In this document: positions 17,520 to 26,137 of the stretch, piece after piece
Layout of the letters: each line of letters opens with the position of its first letter
How positions within the stretch are numbered: the first letter of the stretch is position 1
Source: Fontisubflavum oceani
GTDB taxonomy: Bacteria; Pseudomonadota; Alphaproteobacteria; Rhodobacterales; Rhodobacteraceae
Direction: 5' to 3'
Length of the DNA: 64,000 bases
NCBI RefSeq assembly: GCF_030407165.1
Contig: NZ_CP129111.1
Location: 3,038,001-3,102,000 of the forward strand
Notes under the pieces: model-generated
Told to the model about the DNA's origin: nothing
Seen by the model: only the letters and a program-made list of their open reading frames with translations
The model's database searches: none
Made by a program: the position numbers and the translations under genes

Positions 17520-18824
17520 CTAGCGCGCCAGAACCAGATCGACCCTGAGTCCGCCGAGATCACCGCTTTGGCTCAAGCGAAGCGTGCCGCCATGGCTGCG
17601 CGCGATGTCATTCGCAATGGCCAGCCCCAAGCCAACGCCCGTGCCCCGATCTTGGTTGCGCGCCGCGTCAAGACGCACGAAGGGTTGGAGCGCTTCGGCC
17701 CGATCTTCAGGCGCAATCCCAGGCCCATCATCCTCCACCGTGTAGCGCACCGCATGATCCAAGACATGCAGCGTCACCCGCGCCCGATGGCCATATCGCA
17801 TCGCGTTGGATACCAAATTGCCGAGCGCGCGGCGCACCGCTTGCGGGCGAATATCGACCAGGGGTACCGCGTCGGGTGCCACCAACTCGGCCTCTCCACC
17901 GCCCCGCGCCACATCCTCCACGATCCGCTCGGCCAAGGCTTTCGGGTCGGTCGGCACCGGATCATCCAACGCGTCGGCGCGGGCAAAATCCAGGAAGGTT
18001 GTCAAAAGCGCCTGCATCTCTTCAACATCCTGCTCAAGCGCCTCGATATCGGACGTCTTCTCCTGCAAACTCAGGCCCAGTTTCATGCGGGTCAACGGCG
18101 TCCGCAGGTCATGACTGACACCCGAGAGCATCATGGTTCGCTGTTCGATTTGCTGCTCGATGCGGTTGCGCATATCGAGGAAGGCGCGCCCGGCGGAGCG
18201 CACCTCGAGCGCGCCACGCGGGGTATACTCAACGATCCGCCCCTTGCCAAAAGCGTCGGCGGCCTTCGCAAGACGGCGGATCGGACGCAGCTGATTGCGA
18301 AGGAAGAAATAAGCGATGCCGGTCATCAAAAGCCCGGTAAACACCATCAAGACCAGCAATTGATGCGGATTTGACGCCGAGACTCGACGGCGCTGTACCG
18401 CGACTTCATAGACTCCATTTGCGGTTTCCAACCCGACGATCACGACTCGGTGCTGCGCGGCCAGATCGACATAACGCGTCTCCGGAATATCCCGGTTCAG
18501 AATGGCAATCACCTCTCGGCCCGAGAAATCATAGAAGGGGCGCATGGTTTCGCCCGACACGCTTTGGCCCTCTGTCAACATGATCTGCAAGGCCGCCGCG
18601 GTTGTCATCGCCGCCTCCTCACCGTCTTGTTCCAAACGGGTCAGGACATAGCGCAGGTCGAGCGCCAATCCGGCGGTCAATTGTTGCGTCACATTCTCGA
18701 AATGCCGTTGCAGGAACGCCGCCGAGACGACAAGCTGCAGCGTAACAACCGGAACAATCAGGATCAGGGCGGCCCGGCCATAAAGCCCCCGCGGCAACAC
18801 CCGTTTCATCCAACCAAACGCCAT
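17520..18824 (-). CDS. EnvZ-like sensor histidine kinase
   Basis: 434-residue kinase. The first membrane helix is AALILIVPVVTLQLVV, a periplasmic segment of about 120 residues follows, and the second helix is LLVLMVFTGLLMTGIAYF. Then come a HAMP domain, a HisKA box MLSGVSHDLRTPLTRMKLG (phospho-His) and HATPase motifs NLVSNAMRYG, DDGPGI and GVGLGLAI. This is the EnvZ arrangement. No response regulator is adjacent, so its partner is elsewhere. The ATG at 18824 was chosen because an earlier in-frame start at 18893 would overlap the divergent hydrolase gene at 18869; an ATG at 18809 is also possible. Confidence 0.85.
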   Translation of the reverse strand: MAFGWMKRVLPRGLYGRAALILIVPVVTLQLVVSAAFLQRHFENVTQQLTAGLALDLRYVLTRLEQDGEEAAMTTAAALQIMLTEGQSVSGETMRPFYDFSGREVIAILNRDIPETRYVDLAAQHRVVIVGLETANGVYEVAVQRRRVSASNPHQLLVLMVFTGLLMTGIAYFFLRNQLRPIRRLAKAADAFGKGRIVEYTPRGALEVRSAGRAFLDMRNRIEQQIEQRTMMLSGVSHDLRTPLTRMKLGLSLQEKTSDIEALEQDVEEMQALLTTFLDFARADALDDPVPTDPKALAERIVEDVARGGGEAELVAPDAVPLVDIRPQAVRRALGNLVSNAMRYGHRARVTLHVLDHAVRYTVEDDGPGIAPEDRAEALQPFVRLDAARNQDRGTGVGLGLAIANDIARSHGGTLRLSQSGDLGGLRVDLVLAR

Positions 18825-18868
18825 GGCCCATGTAACCGCGCAGGGCCCGGGCTGCAAAGAGGCAAGCC

Positions 18869-19747
18869 ATGCAGGTCGCTGAAATCGCGCCAATGTTGCG
18901 CAAGATTATGGCGCCGAACCCGTCGCCGATGACAGAACAGGGCACAAACACCTATCTGATTGGCGAAACCGATCTGGCGGTGATCGACCCCGGGCCAATG
19001 AGCGAGGCCCATCTGCACGCCATTCTGGCAGCGATCGGGCCGAGCCAACGCATCAGCACGATCCTGGTCACCCATTCGCATTTGGACCATTCGCCCCTCG
19101 CCCATCCTTTGGCCGCCGCCACTGGTGCGCCGGTTCTGGCCGCTGGCCCAAGCAATTGGGGCCGCAGTCAAGCGATGGAAGCTTTGGCCGAGGCCGGCCT
19201 GATCGGCGGCGGCGAAGGCGTGGACGACGCGTTTGTCCCCGACGACCAAATTGCCGATGGTGATCAGATCGAAGGTGACGGTTGGCAGATCGATGTAATC
19301 GCGACACCGGGCCATATGGCCAATCACCTGAGCTTCGCCTGGAACGGCGCGCTCTTTTCCGGCGATCTGGTGATGGGCTGGGCGACCTCCCTGATCTCGC
19401 CGCCCGATGGCGATATGACCGCGTTTTACGCGTCTTTGGCCCGGCTCCAGAGCCGCGAAGATCAGATCTACTACCCGGGCCACGGCGCGTCGATTTTTGA
19501 CCCACAGGTCCGCTGCGCCGAGTTGATCGCCCATCGTCAGGCTCGCGAAGCGCAAATCCTGGCCGCACTCGAGACTTCACCGGCCGACACCCGCCGTTTG
19601 GCACAGCTGATCTATACCGACACGCCCGCAGCCCTCCTTCCCGCCGCCGAGCGAAACATTCTCGCCCATCTCATTGATTTCATGGAACGAAACCTTGTGT
19701 CATCTCGCGGTCCTCTCCATGCCGAAGCGGTTTTTGAACGCCTTTGA
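18869..19747 (+). CDS. Metallo-beta-lactamase-fold hydrolase (LACTB2-like)
   Basis: 292-residue MBL-fold protein. VTHSHLDHS is the dinuclear zinc motif, GHMANHLSF and FSGDLVMGW supply further ligands, and PGHGASI carries the last His. QGTNTYLIGE near the N-terminus is typical of the LACTB2/glyoxalase II branch. The reaction may be thioester or RNA hydrolysis; it cannot be decided here. It is divergent from the histidine kinase (44 bp between starts) and ends 70 bp before tRNA-Asn. Confidence 0.85.
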   Translation: MQVAEIAPMLRKIMAPNPSPMTEQGTNTYLIGETDLAVIDPGPMSEAHLHAILAAIGPSQRISTILVTHSHLDHSPLAHPLAAATGAPVLAAGPSNWGRSQAMEALAEAGLIGGGEGVDDAFVPDDQIADGDQIEGDGWQIDVIATPGHMANHLSFAWNGALFSGDLVMGWATSLISPPDGDMTAFYASLARLQSREDQIYYPGHGASIFDPQVRCAELIAHRQAREAQILAALETSPADTRRLAQLIYTDTPAALLPAAERNILAHLIDFMERNLVSSRGPLHAEAVFERL

Positions 19748-19817
19748 CAGATTTGCACGATTTTTCGCCCGCGCCCTCTGGACGGGACAAATTCGGCTTG
19801 CTATACGCGCCGTCAGT

Positions 19818-19892
19818 TCCGGCGTAGCTCAGCGGTAGAGCAGTTGACTGTTAATCAATTGGTCGTAGGTTCGATCCCTACCGCCGGAGCCA
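19818..19892 (+). tRNA. tRNA-Asn (GTT)
   Basis: 75-nt cloverleaf. The acceptor TCCGGCG pairs with CGCCGGA, the discriminator is G and CCA is encoded. The D arm is GTAGCTCAGCGGTAGAGC, the anticodon loop CTGTTAA holds GTT, and the T arm is GTAGGTTCGATCCCTAC. Its 3' 46 bp are duplicated at 54747-54792, marking it as the integration site of the island. Confidence 0.97.
19847..19892 (+). repeat. attL: 3' end of tRNA-Asn
   Basis: From ACTGTTAATC to GAGCCA. It is identical to 54747-54792 except at three positions (19877 C/T, 19882 C/T, 19886 G/C). Confidence 0.88.
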
Positions 19893-19922
19893 AAATTTCT
19901 CTTAAATAACAAGAGAGTAACG

Positions 19923-19946
19923 AGCTGCCCCTAGGGGCGGCTTTTT
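19923..19946 (+). terminator. Terminator after tRNA-Asn, inside the island edge
   Basis: AGCTGCCCC/GGGGCGGCT (19923-19931 and 19934-19942) with TTTTT following. The remaining 200 bp to the methylase hold no gene; TTTTGCAACGATTTTGCAACG (19957 region) is a short direct repeat close to the att site. Confidence 0.75.
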
Positions 19947-20149
19947 GGTTTTTGCAACGATTTTGCAACGCATCCGGCATTCGTTGATCATCCCCTATGC
20001 CAGTGCGGACAAGCGACATTCGGTATGGCATCGTGGCACGCACTACCAAATATGGTTGGCGATTGGCATTGGTTTGCGATAAAACGTCAGCAGTTCACCA
20101 ATCGTAAACCGTGGGAACGCAATAAGAACAAGACACAGGGGCAGGCACT

Positions 20150-21742
20150 ATGAACTTCATCGCGTTGGAATCAGAACAGAAGTTACGCGGTGGATATTAC
20201 ACGCCTGACGACCTTGCCCGATTCCTGACCCGATGGATTGCCCCCAGTAGCGGAACCCGCGTACTCGAACCGAGTTGCGGTGACGGCGCGTTCTTCCCAA
20301 CGCTTGAAGGGTCCGACGCAACGGTCACGGCCTTTGAGCTATCTCCCGAAGAAGCCGCAAAGGCATCGGCGCGTGGCCTACCGAATTGCACAATCCACAA
20401 CCGCGACTTCCTCGGATGGGCACTCGATGCGGAACCCGGCCAATTCGATGCGGTTGTAGGCAACCCGCCTTTCATTCGGTACCAATATCTTCCGGCAGAA
20501 TTCCAAGCCAATGCCGAACGGGTATTCTCGCGCCTCGGCTGCAAGTTCACAAAGCACACCAACGCATGGGTTCCGTTCATTCTGGCGTGTATGGACCTGC
20601 TGCGCCCCGGCGGGCGATTGGCGATGGTGGTCCCGTCTGAAATCGTCCACGTGATGCACGCGCAATCGCTGCGAACCTATCTTGGGCAGCAGTGCCGCCG
20701 GATGGTGATCGTGGACCCGCAGGAAATTTGGTTCGAAGGCACCCTACAAGGCGCGGTGCTGCTGATGGCCGAGAAGAAGGCCACACCTGAGACCCATGGC
20801 GAGGGTTTGGGCATTCTCCGTGTGTCCGGTCGCGAATTCCTGCAAGAAGACCCAGAGGCGGTGTTCAACGCCCCGAGAGCAATCAACGGGAAGACTGTTC
20901 AGGGTAAGTGGACCCGCGCTTTGGTCCCTGCTGCGACTCTTGCGATTCTTGATGCCGTGGAAGCCGATGATCGTTTTTGCCGCTTTTCAGACGCCGCAAC
21001 TGTGGACGTGGGCATCGTCACCGGGGCGAACAAGTTTTTCCTCGTCACCGACGAAGTGGTCAAGCACAACGGATTGGAAAAGTGGGCGCACCCTATGTTT
21101 GGTCGCAGCGACCACTGCCCCGGTGTGATTTACGATGATGCTCAACACGCCCGGAATGCCGCCACAGGCAAGCCCACGAACTTCCTCTGGATGCCCGATA
21201 CCTCGGTCGAAAAGAGCGCCAAGGGACGCGCCTACATTGCTGCGGGCGAGCGTGAAGACCTGAATAAGCGATACAAGTGTCGAATCCGCAGCCCGTGGTA
21301 CACGGTGCCATCCGTCTACGCTACCGAAGTGGGAATGCTAAAGCGAAGTCACGATACGCCTCGGCTGATCCTCAATCGTGCGGGGGCATACACGACCGAC
21401 ACCGCCTATCGCATTCGAGCATTGCGCGGCACAGCCGATGCGCTGGTCTATGGATTCTACAACAGCTTGACCGCCCTCAGCGCAGAACTTGAAGGGCGGC
21501 ACTATGGCGGGGGCGTTCTCGAACTCGTGCCTAGCGAGATCGAGAAGCTGTTGTTGCCTGCCCCGGACGCGATTGTCCCAGAGGTGGAACACCTCGACCG
21601 TATGGTCCGCGAAGACACGGTAGCTGATACGCTAGAGGTGCAATCAGAGGCGGTATTGGGCGCGCTGACCAAGGCAGAGCAAATGGACCTGCTAGCCGCT
21701 TGGGCCACACTACGCGACAGGCGACACCGGATTCCGGCCTAG
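20150..21742 (+). CDS. Gamma-class adenine-N6 DNA methyltransferase (Eco57I/TaqI type)
   Basis: 530-residue methylase. GGYYTPDDLARFL is motif X, VLEPSCGDGAFF is the SAM-binding motif I, and GNPPFIRYQYL is the catalytic NPPF/Y motif IV of adenine-N6 methylases. The C-terminal half (from about 240) is the target-recognition region of the Eco57I/TaqI group. It is convergent with a PLD-family nuclease (stops share CTAG), and the pair probably forms a type II-like restriction-modification system; the recognition site cannot be read from sequence. It is the first gene after tRNA-Asn. Confidence 0.85.
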   Translation: MNFIALESEQKLRGGYYTPDDLARFLTRWIAPSSGTRVLEPSCGDGAFFPTLEGSDATVTAFELSPEEAAKASARGLPNCTIHNRDFLGWALDAEPGQFDAVVGNPPFIRYQYLPAEFQANAERVFSRLGCKFTKHTNAWVPFILACMDLLRPGGRLAMVVPSEIVHVMHAQSLRTYLGQQCRRMVIVDPQEIWFEGTLQGAVLLMAEKKATPETHGEGLGILRVSGREFLQEDPEAVFNAPRAINGKTVQGKWTRALVPAATLAILDAVEADDRFCRFSDAATVDVGIVTGANKFFLVTDEVVKHNGLEKWAHPMFGRSDHCPGVIYDDAQHARNAATGKPTNFLWMPDTSVEKSAKGRAYIAAGEREDLNKRYKCRIRSPWYTVPSVYATEVGMLKRSHDTPRLILNRAGAYTTDTAYRIRALRGTADALVYGFYNSLTALSAELEGRHYGGGVLELVPSEIEKLLLPAPDAIVPEVEHLDRMVREDTVADTLEVQSEAVLGALTKAEQMDLLAAWATLRDRRHRIPA

Positions 21743-22878
21743 TCGATTTCCAACGTGAAGCGCGTGGGGTCTTCGTTCTCGCGAAACAGCTTAAGAACCC
21801 GGCCAAGTAGATCTTCATGAGCCACTAATGGGCGCGCATCGCCCCAATGGAGGCTAGTCATGCTATTGCGCTGTTCGTAAGCCTTAGTATCAGTCTTCGT
21901 ATTGTGAGAAAGGTGCAAGGTTCGCACGCCATAGTCCACGTCCTTCACGATTAGGCGCATCTGCGCTTCGGCGCGTTCGATGTGAGCGGTCCGCGGCTCG
22001 GTATCACGTTCCCAATCCAGAGCACCAAAAACATCGTCCCGGAAATAATGTCGCTGGTCGATGCCATCCCACGCGCCCACCCCCATTAGCATGGAGCCGG
22101 TGGGGTTGGTGTTTGCGCCGGTTGGAATGTTCAAATGGCGGCGCGTAAGCCCGTTGCTTTCCCAAACCTGTTCCAGACGTTCGCGGGCGACGGGTGCTGC
22201 GGGGGCGACTGGTGGCACCGGTGGCGCAGCGGGACGCGCAACCCGCACAGGGGATGTTCGCAAAGCCATCTTTGGCACGCTATCCAATGCACGGTCTGCC
22301 GAGCTTCCGGCCGGCTCCGGCGGGTGAGCCTTGCGTTCGTCCCGCAAGCGGCCTGCTCGCTGCAAGTCGGCCAACTGTGCATCGTCCACCGCCCGGATTA
22401 CATGGTCGGGATAGTCGGCGATCATCGCATCTAGCTTGCCCTCCAAATCAGCCAGGAAGGCAGCATCGGCTGCTGGGTCCAACTCCTGCATAACGCTGGC
22501 TTCAATGTTTGTGCGCAAGCCACCCATCGTCAGGTTTGCACTCCCTAGCAGCAGCTTGGCGCGGGTAGCTGAGCGGGAGTAATACATCTTCGGGTGGAAA
22601 ATTCGTTGTCGGCTTCCGGTATCCACCATGTAAGTTTCGCAACCGATCTCCAACGCTTTTTGGATAGACTGCACCGTGGTTATGCCATTGCGAATACCCA
22701 CAAAAATTCGTGCCCGATCAGCAATCGGCTCCAAAACGCCTTGTAACAGTGTCAAACCGGAAGCCGTCATAAAGGCAGTGCTAATGGTGGCCGCCTGCAA
22801 GTCTTCGAGGCCAAACACCTCACGCGCCGGTTGAAGGTGATCTTCATCATTCACTGCTTGCAATAAAAAACGCTTCAT
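21739..22878 (-). CDS. Phospholipase-D-family restriction endonuclease-like protein
   Basis: 379-residue protein. The single PLD catalytic motif appears as HPKMYYSRSATRAKLLLGS with GSANLTMGG (HxK...GS-N), about residues 95-120. This is the BfiI/NgoFVII arrangement, in which two subunits form one active site that needs no metal. A proline/alanine-rich linker (about 200-235) joins it to a C-terminal domain of about 140 residues, probably DNA binding. It is convergent with the methylase at 20150-21742, its presumed protector. A role as a non-restriction PLD nuclease remains possible. Confidence 0.75.
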   Translation of the reverse strand: MKRFLLQAVNDEDHLQPAREVFGLEDLQAATISTAFMTASGLTLLQGVLEPIADRARIFVGIRNGITTVQSIQKALEIGCETYMVDTGSRQRIFHPKMYYSRSATRAKLLLGSANLTMGGLRTNIEASVMQELDPAADAAFLADLEGKLDAMIADYPDHVIRAVDDAQLADLQRAGRLRDERKAHPPEPAGSSADRALDSVPKMALRTSPVRVARPAAPPVPPVAPAAPVARERLEQVWESNGLTRRHLNIPTGANTNPTGSMLMGVGAWDGIDQRHYFRDDVFGALDWERDTEPRTAHIERAEAQMRLIVKDVDYGVRTLHLSHNTKTDTKAYEQRNSMTSLHWGDARPLVAHEDLLGRVLKLFRENEDPTRFTLEID

Positions 22879-23018
22879 TTCTCAAAACCCGAGCATCTAA
22901 CGGCTAATCAGTATCCGAATTGCTGCTGTTCGGCGAGAACGAAAAGCGGGTGGTCGACGCTAAGTCGACTATGTCATGCGTGAGGAGCGACTGGGAGGTT
23001 AGCCGCTCCCCACCTTCA

Positions 23019-23204
23019 TTAGCGCGGGGTGCATGTCATCCCATTGCGCCGCGCGTTCGAAATGCAATCCGATTTGTTGACGTAGCCTTCCGTGGAAGCG
23101 CCAACGATCCGACCGTTCGAAGCGGTCCGCCGCCACCGCCAATTGGCCGCAGCGTCTTTGTAGATTGCCCAGGTGTCGCCTCCGGCGATGCAAGTTTCAG
23201 CCAT
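23019..23204 (-). CDS. DUF1508 (YegP-like) small protein
   Basis: 61-residue protein with the DUF1508 signature WRWRRTASNGRIVGAST, then GYVNKSDCISNARRNG. Such proteins form a small beta-alpha fold and have no proven function. The ATG at 23204 has AAAGGAG at good spacing. It is divergent from the XRE regulator, and the shared 106-bp gap holds repeated CTACAC half-sites. Confidence 0.75.
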   Translation of the reverse strand: MAETCIAGGDTWAIYKDAAANWRWRRTASNGRIVGASTEGYVNKSDCISNARRNGMTCTPR

Positions 23205-23233
23205 TTTTGGCTCCTTTCGACAGGTTTACATAT

Positions 23234-23270
23234 GTGTAGCTGTCACTACACTTGCGACTCGTACTACACT
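23234..23270. promoter_or_regulatory. Candidate operator of the XRE/ImmA pair
   Basis: GTGTAG (23234-23239) faces CTACAC (23246-23251), and a second CTACAC (23264-23269) follows 18 bp later inside two ACTACACT repeats. The spacing is close to two helical turns. It lies 40-75 bp before the XRE start, which fits autoregulation by the adjacent helix-turn-helix protein. Confidence 0.5.
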
Positions 23271-23310
23271 CGCTATACTTCCGTCAAGTGTTAGAGAGAC
23301 TAAGGACAAC

Positions 23311-23640
23311 ATGTCTGAGAAATTTGGCGAAAAGCTGCGGAAGGTTCGAACCGCCCAGAAAAAAACGCTTGAGGAACTGGCGACCGCAATCGGCAGCTCA
23401 AAGGCCTATGTCTGGCAGCTTGAGAACAAGAAGAATGCGAAGCCGTCCGCCGAGCTATTGCTGAAGATTGCGAACTTCCTTGGCGAGTCACCGGATTTCT
23501 TTCTCGATGACGAAGCCGAGGAGCGCTCGGAAAATCAGGTCGAGGATGCATTTTTTCGGAAATTCAAAAAGCTGTCCGACGAGGATAAGCGGTACATTGA
23601 TAGGATAGTTTCGGGTCTTGATGGCAAAAACGACGACTGA
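23311..23640 (+). CDS. XRE-family transcriptional regulator
   Basis: 109-residue repressor-like protein with an N-terminal Cro/CI helix-turn-helix (KTLEELATAIGSSKAYVWQLEN, residues about 18-40, only the core shown) and an acidic C-terminal helix (FKKLSDEDKRYIDRIVSGL). The start at 23311 follows AAGGAC. Its 3' end overlaps the ImmA-like gene by 20 bp. XRE plus ImmA is the switch of ICEBs1-type elements and many phage-like islands, where the protease cleaves the repressor on a signal. Confidence 0.88.
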   Translation: MSEKFGEKLRKVRTAQKKTLEELATAIGSSKAYVWQLENKKNAKPSAELLLKIANFLGESPDFFLDDEAEERSENQVEDAFFRKFKKLSDEDKRYIDRIVSGLDGKNDD

Positions 23641-24409
23641 TCCCAAGAAAGAAGCAATCCGCCTAACAAGCCTTTGGCAGCAGCACGGCCCCAACACCTA
23701 TCCAATGGATATCGACGCGCTGGTCAAAGGCGCGATCTTGTCCAGCGGTTTTTCGGATCAACTTGTCATTGACCGCCAGCGCTTTGACAGCTTCGAAGGG
23801 TCGTTGGTACGGACCAATGGAACGCGCAAGTGGACAATGCTTCTGAACACCCGTGTATCGAATGACCGGAGGCGACGGTTCACATTTGCCCATGAACTTG
23901 GACATTTCATGTGTCACCGGGAACTCCGCGACAAATTCGAAGACAGCGAAGATTCGCTAAACGACTTCCGCGATGAAATCGAAACCGAAGCCAACGTGTT
24001 CGCGTCTTGGCTGCTGATGCCAGCCAACTTGCTGCGGAATGAGTTTCATGACGCGGCGTGGGAAACTGAAACACTTCGGGCCATCGGCAACCGATTTGAG
24101 TGCTCGTTGCAGGCCAGTGCGCTTCGGTATGTCCAACTATGCACAAAGCCAGTCGCCTTTGTTGTGTCGCGGGATGGAATGATCATCTGGGCGACCAAGA
24201 GCAAATCTGCGCCCTATATGTCGAGCTACTGTTTCGGAGACGAACTTCCCAACGGGTCGCACGCGCTCGCGTCCTACCAAAATGGCGATGATGACACCCA
24301 GCGAAAGACCGTTGAACCGGTCTGGAATGACACCCGACACGTCTTTGAAAGCCAGTACTTCGATTCCTCAGGGCAAGGGTATCAATACACTTGCATTGAG
24401 TTTCAATAG
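23621..24409 (+). CDS. ImmA/IrrE-family metallopeptidase
   Basis: 262-residue zinc protease with FTFAHELGHFMCH (HExxH motif) and ETEANVFASWLLMP, which supplies the third ligand. The C-terminal 100 residues form an extra domain (KPVAFVVSRDGMIIW), possibly sensory. It is coupled to the XRE gene by overlap; the ATG at 23621 was taken over an adjacent TTG. It probably degrades or cleaves the upstream repressor, although anti-phage roles for XRE/ImmA pairs are also known. Confidence 0.88.
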   Translation: MAKTTTDPKKEAIRLTSLWQQHGPNTYPMDIDALVKGAILSSGFSDQLVIDRQRFDSFEGSLVRTNGTRKWTMLLNTRVSNDRRRRFTFAHELGHFMCHRELRDKFEDSEDSLNDFRDEIETEANVFASWLLMPANLLRNEFHDAAWETETLRAIGNRFECSLQASALRYVQLCTKPVAFVVSRDGMIIWATKSKSAPYMSSYCFGDELPNGSHALASYQNGDDDTQRKTVEPVWNDTRHVFESQYFDSSGQGYQYTCIEFQ

Positions 24410-24540
24410 CTGTGAGAGCGTGCGATAATGTCGTGTCGCGGCCTTTAGGTATAACAATGTCTAAAACGCGGATACGTGCATCAACGCGCTAATTTTCGAA
24501 AACCACTGCGCATGTATCAGTGGCATCCCAAAGGCATTGT

Positions 24541-24568
24541 GAACAGGCGACTCCATAGCCGCCTGTTC
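24541..24568. terminator. Hairpin between convergent genes
   Basis: GAACAGGCG (24541-24549) pairs with CGCCTGTTC (24560-24568) around a 10-nt loop, between the ImmA gene and the convergent small-ORF pair. Confidence 0.6.
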
Positions 24569-24576
24569 TGGCAATT

Positions 24577-24804
24577 CTAGTCCAGCAAGCAGTGAGGCTT
24601 TGTTTCAGCAAGCCAGTGTTGCAACGAAATAGAGTTCTGAATGAGGTATTGTGACCCGAAAGCCGTGAACTCAATTCCATCTATTTTCAAAATACCATCG
24701 CTGGCTTCAACGCGACGCGGACGTTGCTCACAATCTTCGAAGTCTTCGAAAAGTTTCAAGAGCAGCTTCAAGACCTGCTGACCGTTATCGGAACTGAGGA
24801 TCAT
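24577..24804 (-). CDS. Small island protein, unknown (downstream member of pair)
   Basis: 75-residue protein starting MILSSDNGQQVLKLLLKLF and ending in HWLAETKPHCLLD. It has an amphipathic N-terminal helix followed by a short beta hairpin (GILKIDGIEFTAFG). The ATG overlaps the stop of the upstream 56-residue gene as ATGA, so the two are coupled. No family was recognised. Confidence 0.5.
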   Translation of the reverse strand: MILSSDNGQQVLKLLLKLFEDFEDCEQRPRRVEASDGILKIDGIEFTAFGSQYLIQNSISLQHWLAETKPHCLLD

Positions 24805-24971
24805 TGCGCTGCCTCCAAATTGTTGACCTGCCATCCGGTAGCGCGCCGCTTCATGACTTGCACACCATCCTTACGCGTGAGCGTGATTTCTTTGATGCCG
24901 TTCGCCGCGAGGTATTTTCCAAGACGTTGGAGATCAGCGCGATTGAGCGCAGTAGGATTTAGTATTTTCAT
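24801..24971 (-). CDS. Small island protein, unknown (upstream member of pair)
   Basis: 56-residue basic protein: MKILNPTALNRADLQRLGKY, then GIKEITLTRKDGVQVMKRR. AGTCGAAAGGACATAGACA before the ATG supplies an AAAGGA ribosome site. It overlaps the next gene by ATGA. A small DNA-binding or regulatory protein is plausible from its charge but not shown. Confidence 0.5.
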   Translation of the reverse strand: MKILNPTALNRADLQRLGKYLAANGIKEITLTRKDGVQVMKRRATGWQVNNLEAAQ

Positions 24972-25055
24972 TGTCTATGTCCTTTCGACTTGTTTTCATG
25001 CACCACCTTCCACATTGAAGATGGCTTGAAATCGAAACTAAGGATTCTGAGGCAG

Positions 25056-25532
25056 ATGGCAGTTGAGCAAGAACCAGATTTCCTCAACTCGGATACCGAG
25101 GAGGAAGGCGACGCGTTCATGGCGTGGGCGCTGCTATCTGATAAAATTGAGCAGATGCCGAATTGGGCCCAGAAATACTTCGAAGGTCTTCTTGAGAAAA
25201 TCGACGAGTTTGACCCCCACGAAGATGAGGAAATCGCCCTGACTCGTCAGCTTGAAGTGCCTGTGCTCCGATCAAGACAGCGCAGAAAGATTGGCGCAAA
25301 ATCAAAATATGACTATGCGTCCATATTCGATTGGGTGAACGAGCGGCAACGCAAAGCTGGAGTTAGTCTGGATACTGCATTGTGGGACTACATTGAAGAA
25401 ACAGATTTCGATTTGGACGCTTTCGAGACCATCAAGTCCGCCTACCATAAGGTGCGACGCGCCCGTCTAGCGAACATTGAACAACACCGACCGCATTTCA
25501 CATTGTCTAAGACTAAGCCAGAAGGCGATTGA
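25056..25532 (+). CDS. Hypothetical acidic protein
   Basis: 158 residues, strongly acidic at the N-terminus (EQEPDFLNSDTEEEGDAF) and basic in the middle (RSRQRRKIGAKSKYDY). No enzyme motif or membrane helix is visible. The ATG at 25056 is preceded by TCTGAGGC. It is divergent from the small-ORF pair at 24577-24971. The following 180 bp (25533-25714) show no convincing gene. Confidence 0.45.
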   Translation: MAVEQEPDFLNSDTEEEGDAFMAWALLSDKIEQMPNWAQKYFEGLLEKIDEFDPHEDEEIALTRQLEVPVLRSRQRRKIGAKSKYDYASIFDWVNERQRKAGVSLDTALWDYIEETDFDLDAFETIKSAYHKVRRARLANIEQHRPHFTLSKTKPEGD

Positions 25533-25714
25533 GTTCATTGGTCGTCTAAACGGTGACTTGATCAGCGCGTCATAGATCGCGGTTATCAGCGCTGCCCCAC
25601 GCTGACACCACATGGCATCGAATTACCGCAGAGCGTTGCGAAATCCACGGTCTCTCGTCGATCTCAAAGCACATTGACCCAAGCGAGTTTGGCGAGCGCG
25701 ACGAGAGCGCCCAT

Positions 25715-26122
25715 TCAATCGGCGGTGTCCGATTGCCCCGCTTTGAAACCAGCCTTGAAGCCTTCTTCTTTGCCAGCGGCAAAGCCGTCCTTGTAGCCGA
25801 TCTCTTTGCCTTCGATCACGCCCTTATGGTGTGATCGCTTGTCGAGTTTCGAACGCCATTCGTCGGCGGCTTGTTCGACGCCAAGAACCCGGCCTTCCTC
25901 GCGGGCTTGATCTACCAATGCGCAGGCGGCTTCGCGCTCTGCCTCGCGACCTTGTTCGACATAAGATTTGCACAGACCTTCAAGCTGCCTCTTGGCTTCG
26001 TTGGACGATACGCCCTCCGCGTAGCCTTCGGCACGCCCCTCGGCGCGTGCAGCTTCGACCGATGCAATCAGAATCTGCTTGAGTTTCGTTTCAGGCGTTT
26101 CACCACCATTGGCGACATTCAT
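25715..26122 (-). CDS. Hypothetical helical protein with Gly/Ala/Glu repeats
   Basis: 135 residues, almost entirely helix-forming. It contains short repeats of the type EGxAEG and GFxAG (EGRAEGYAEG near the N-terminus, DGFAAGKEEGFKAGFKAG at the C-terminus). Such repeats recall FliH-like and phage small proteins, but no family call is safe. It is the last gene of the minus-strand packaging module. The start follows GAAAGGAAACTC. Confidence 0.45.
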   Translation of the reverse strand: MNVANGGETPETKLKQILIASVEAARAEGRAEGYAEGVSSNEAKRQLEGLCKSYVEQGREAEREAACALVDQAREEGRVLGVEQAADEWRSKLDKRSHHKGVIEGKEIGYKDGFAAGKEEGFKAGFKAGQSDTAD

Positions 26123-26137
26123 TTGAGTTTCCTTTCA

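Noticed and set aside
12565..21742. Convergent gene pairs with 4-bp stop overlaps (12565-12568, 13557-13560, 21739-21742)
   Set aside because: Shared CTAG/CTAA stops are a simple way to pack convergent genes and need no special function.
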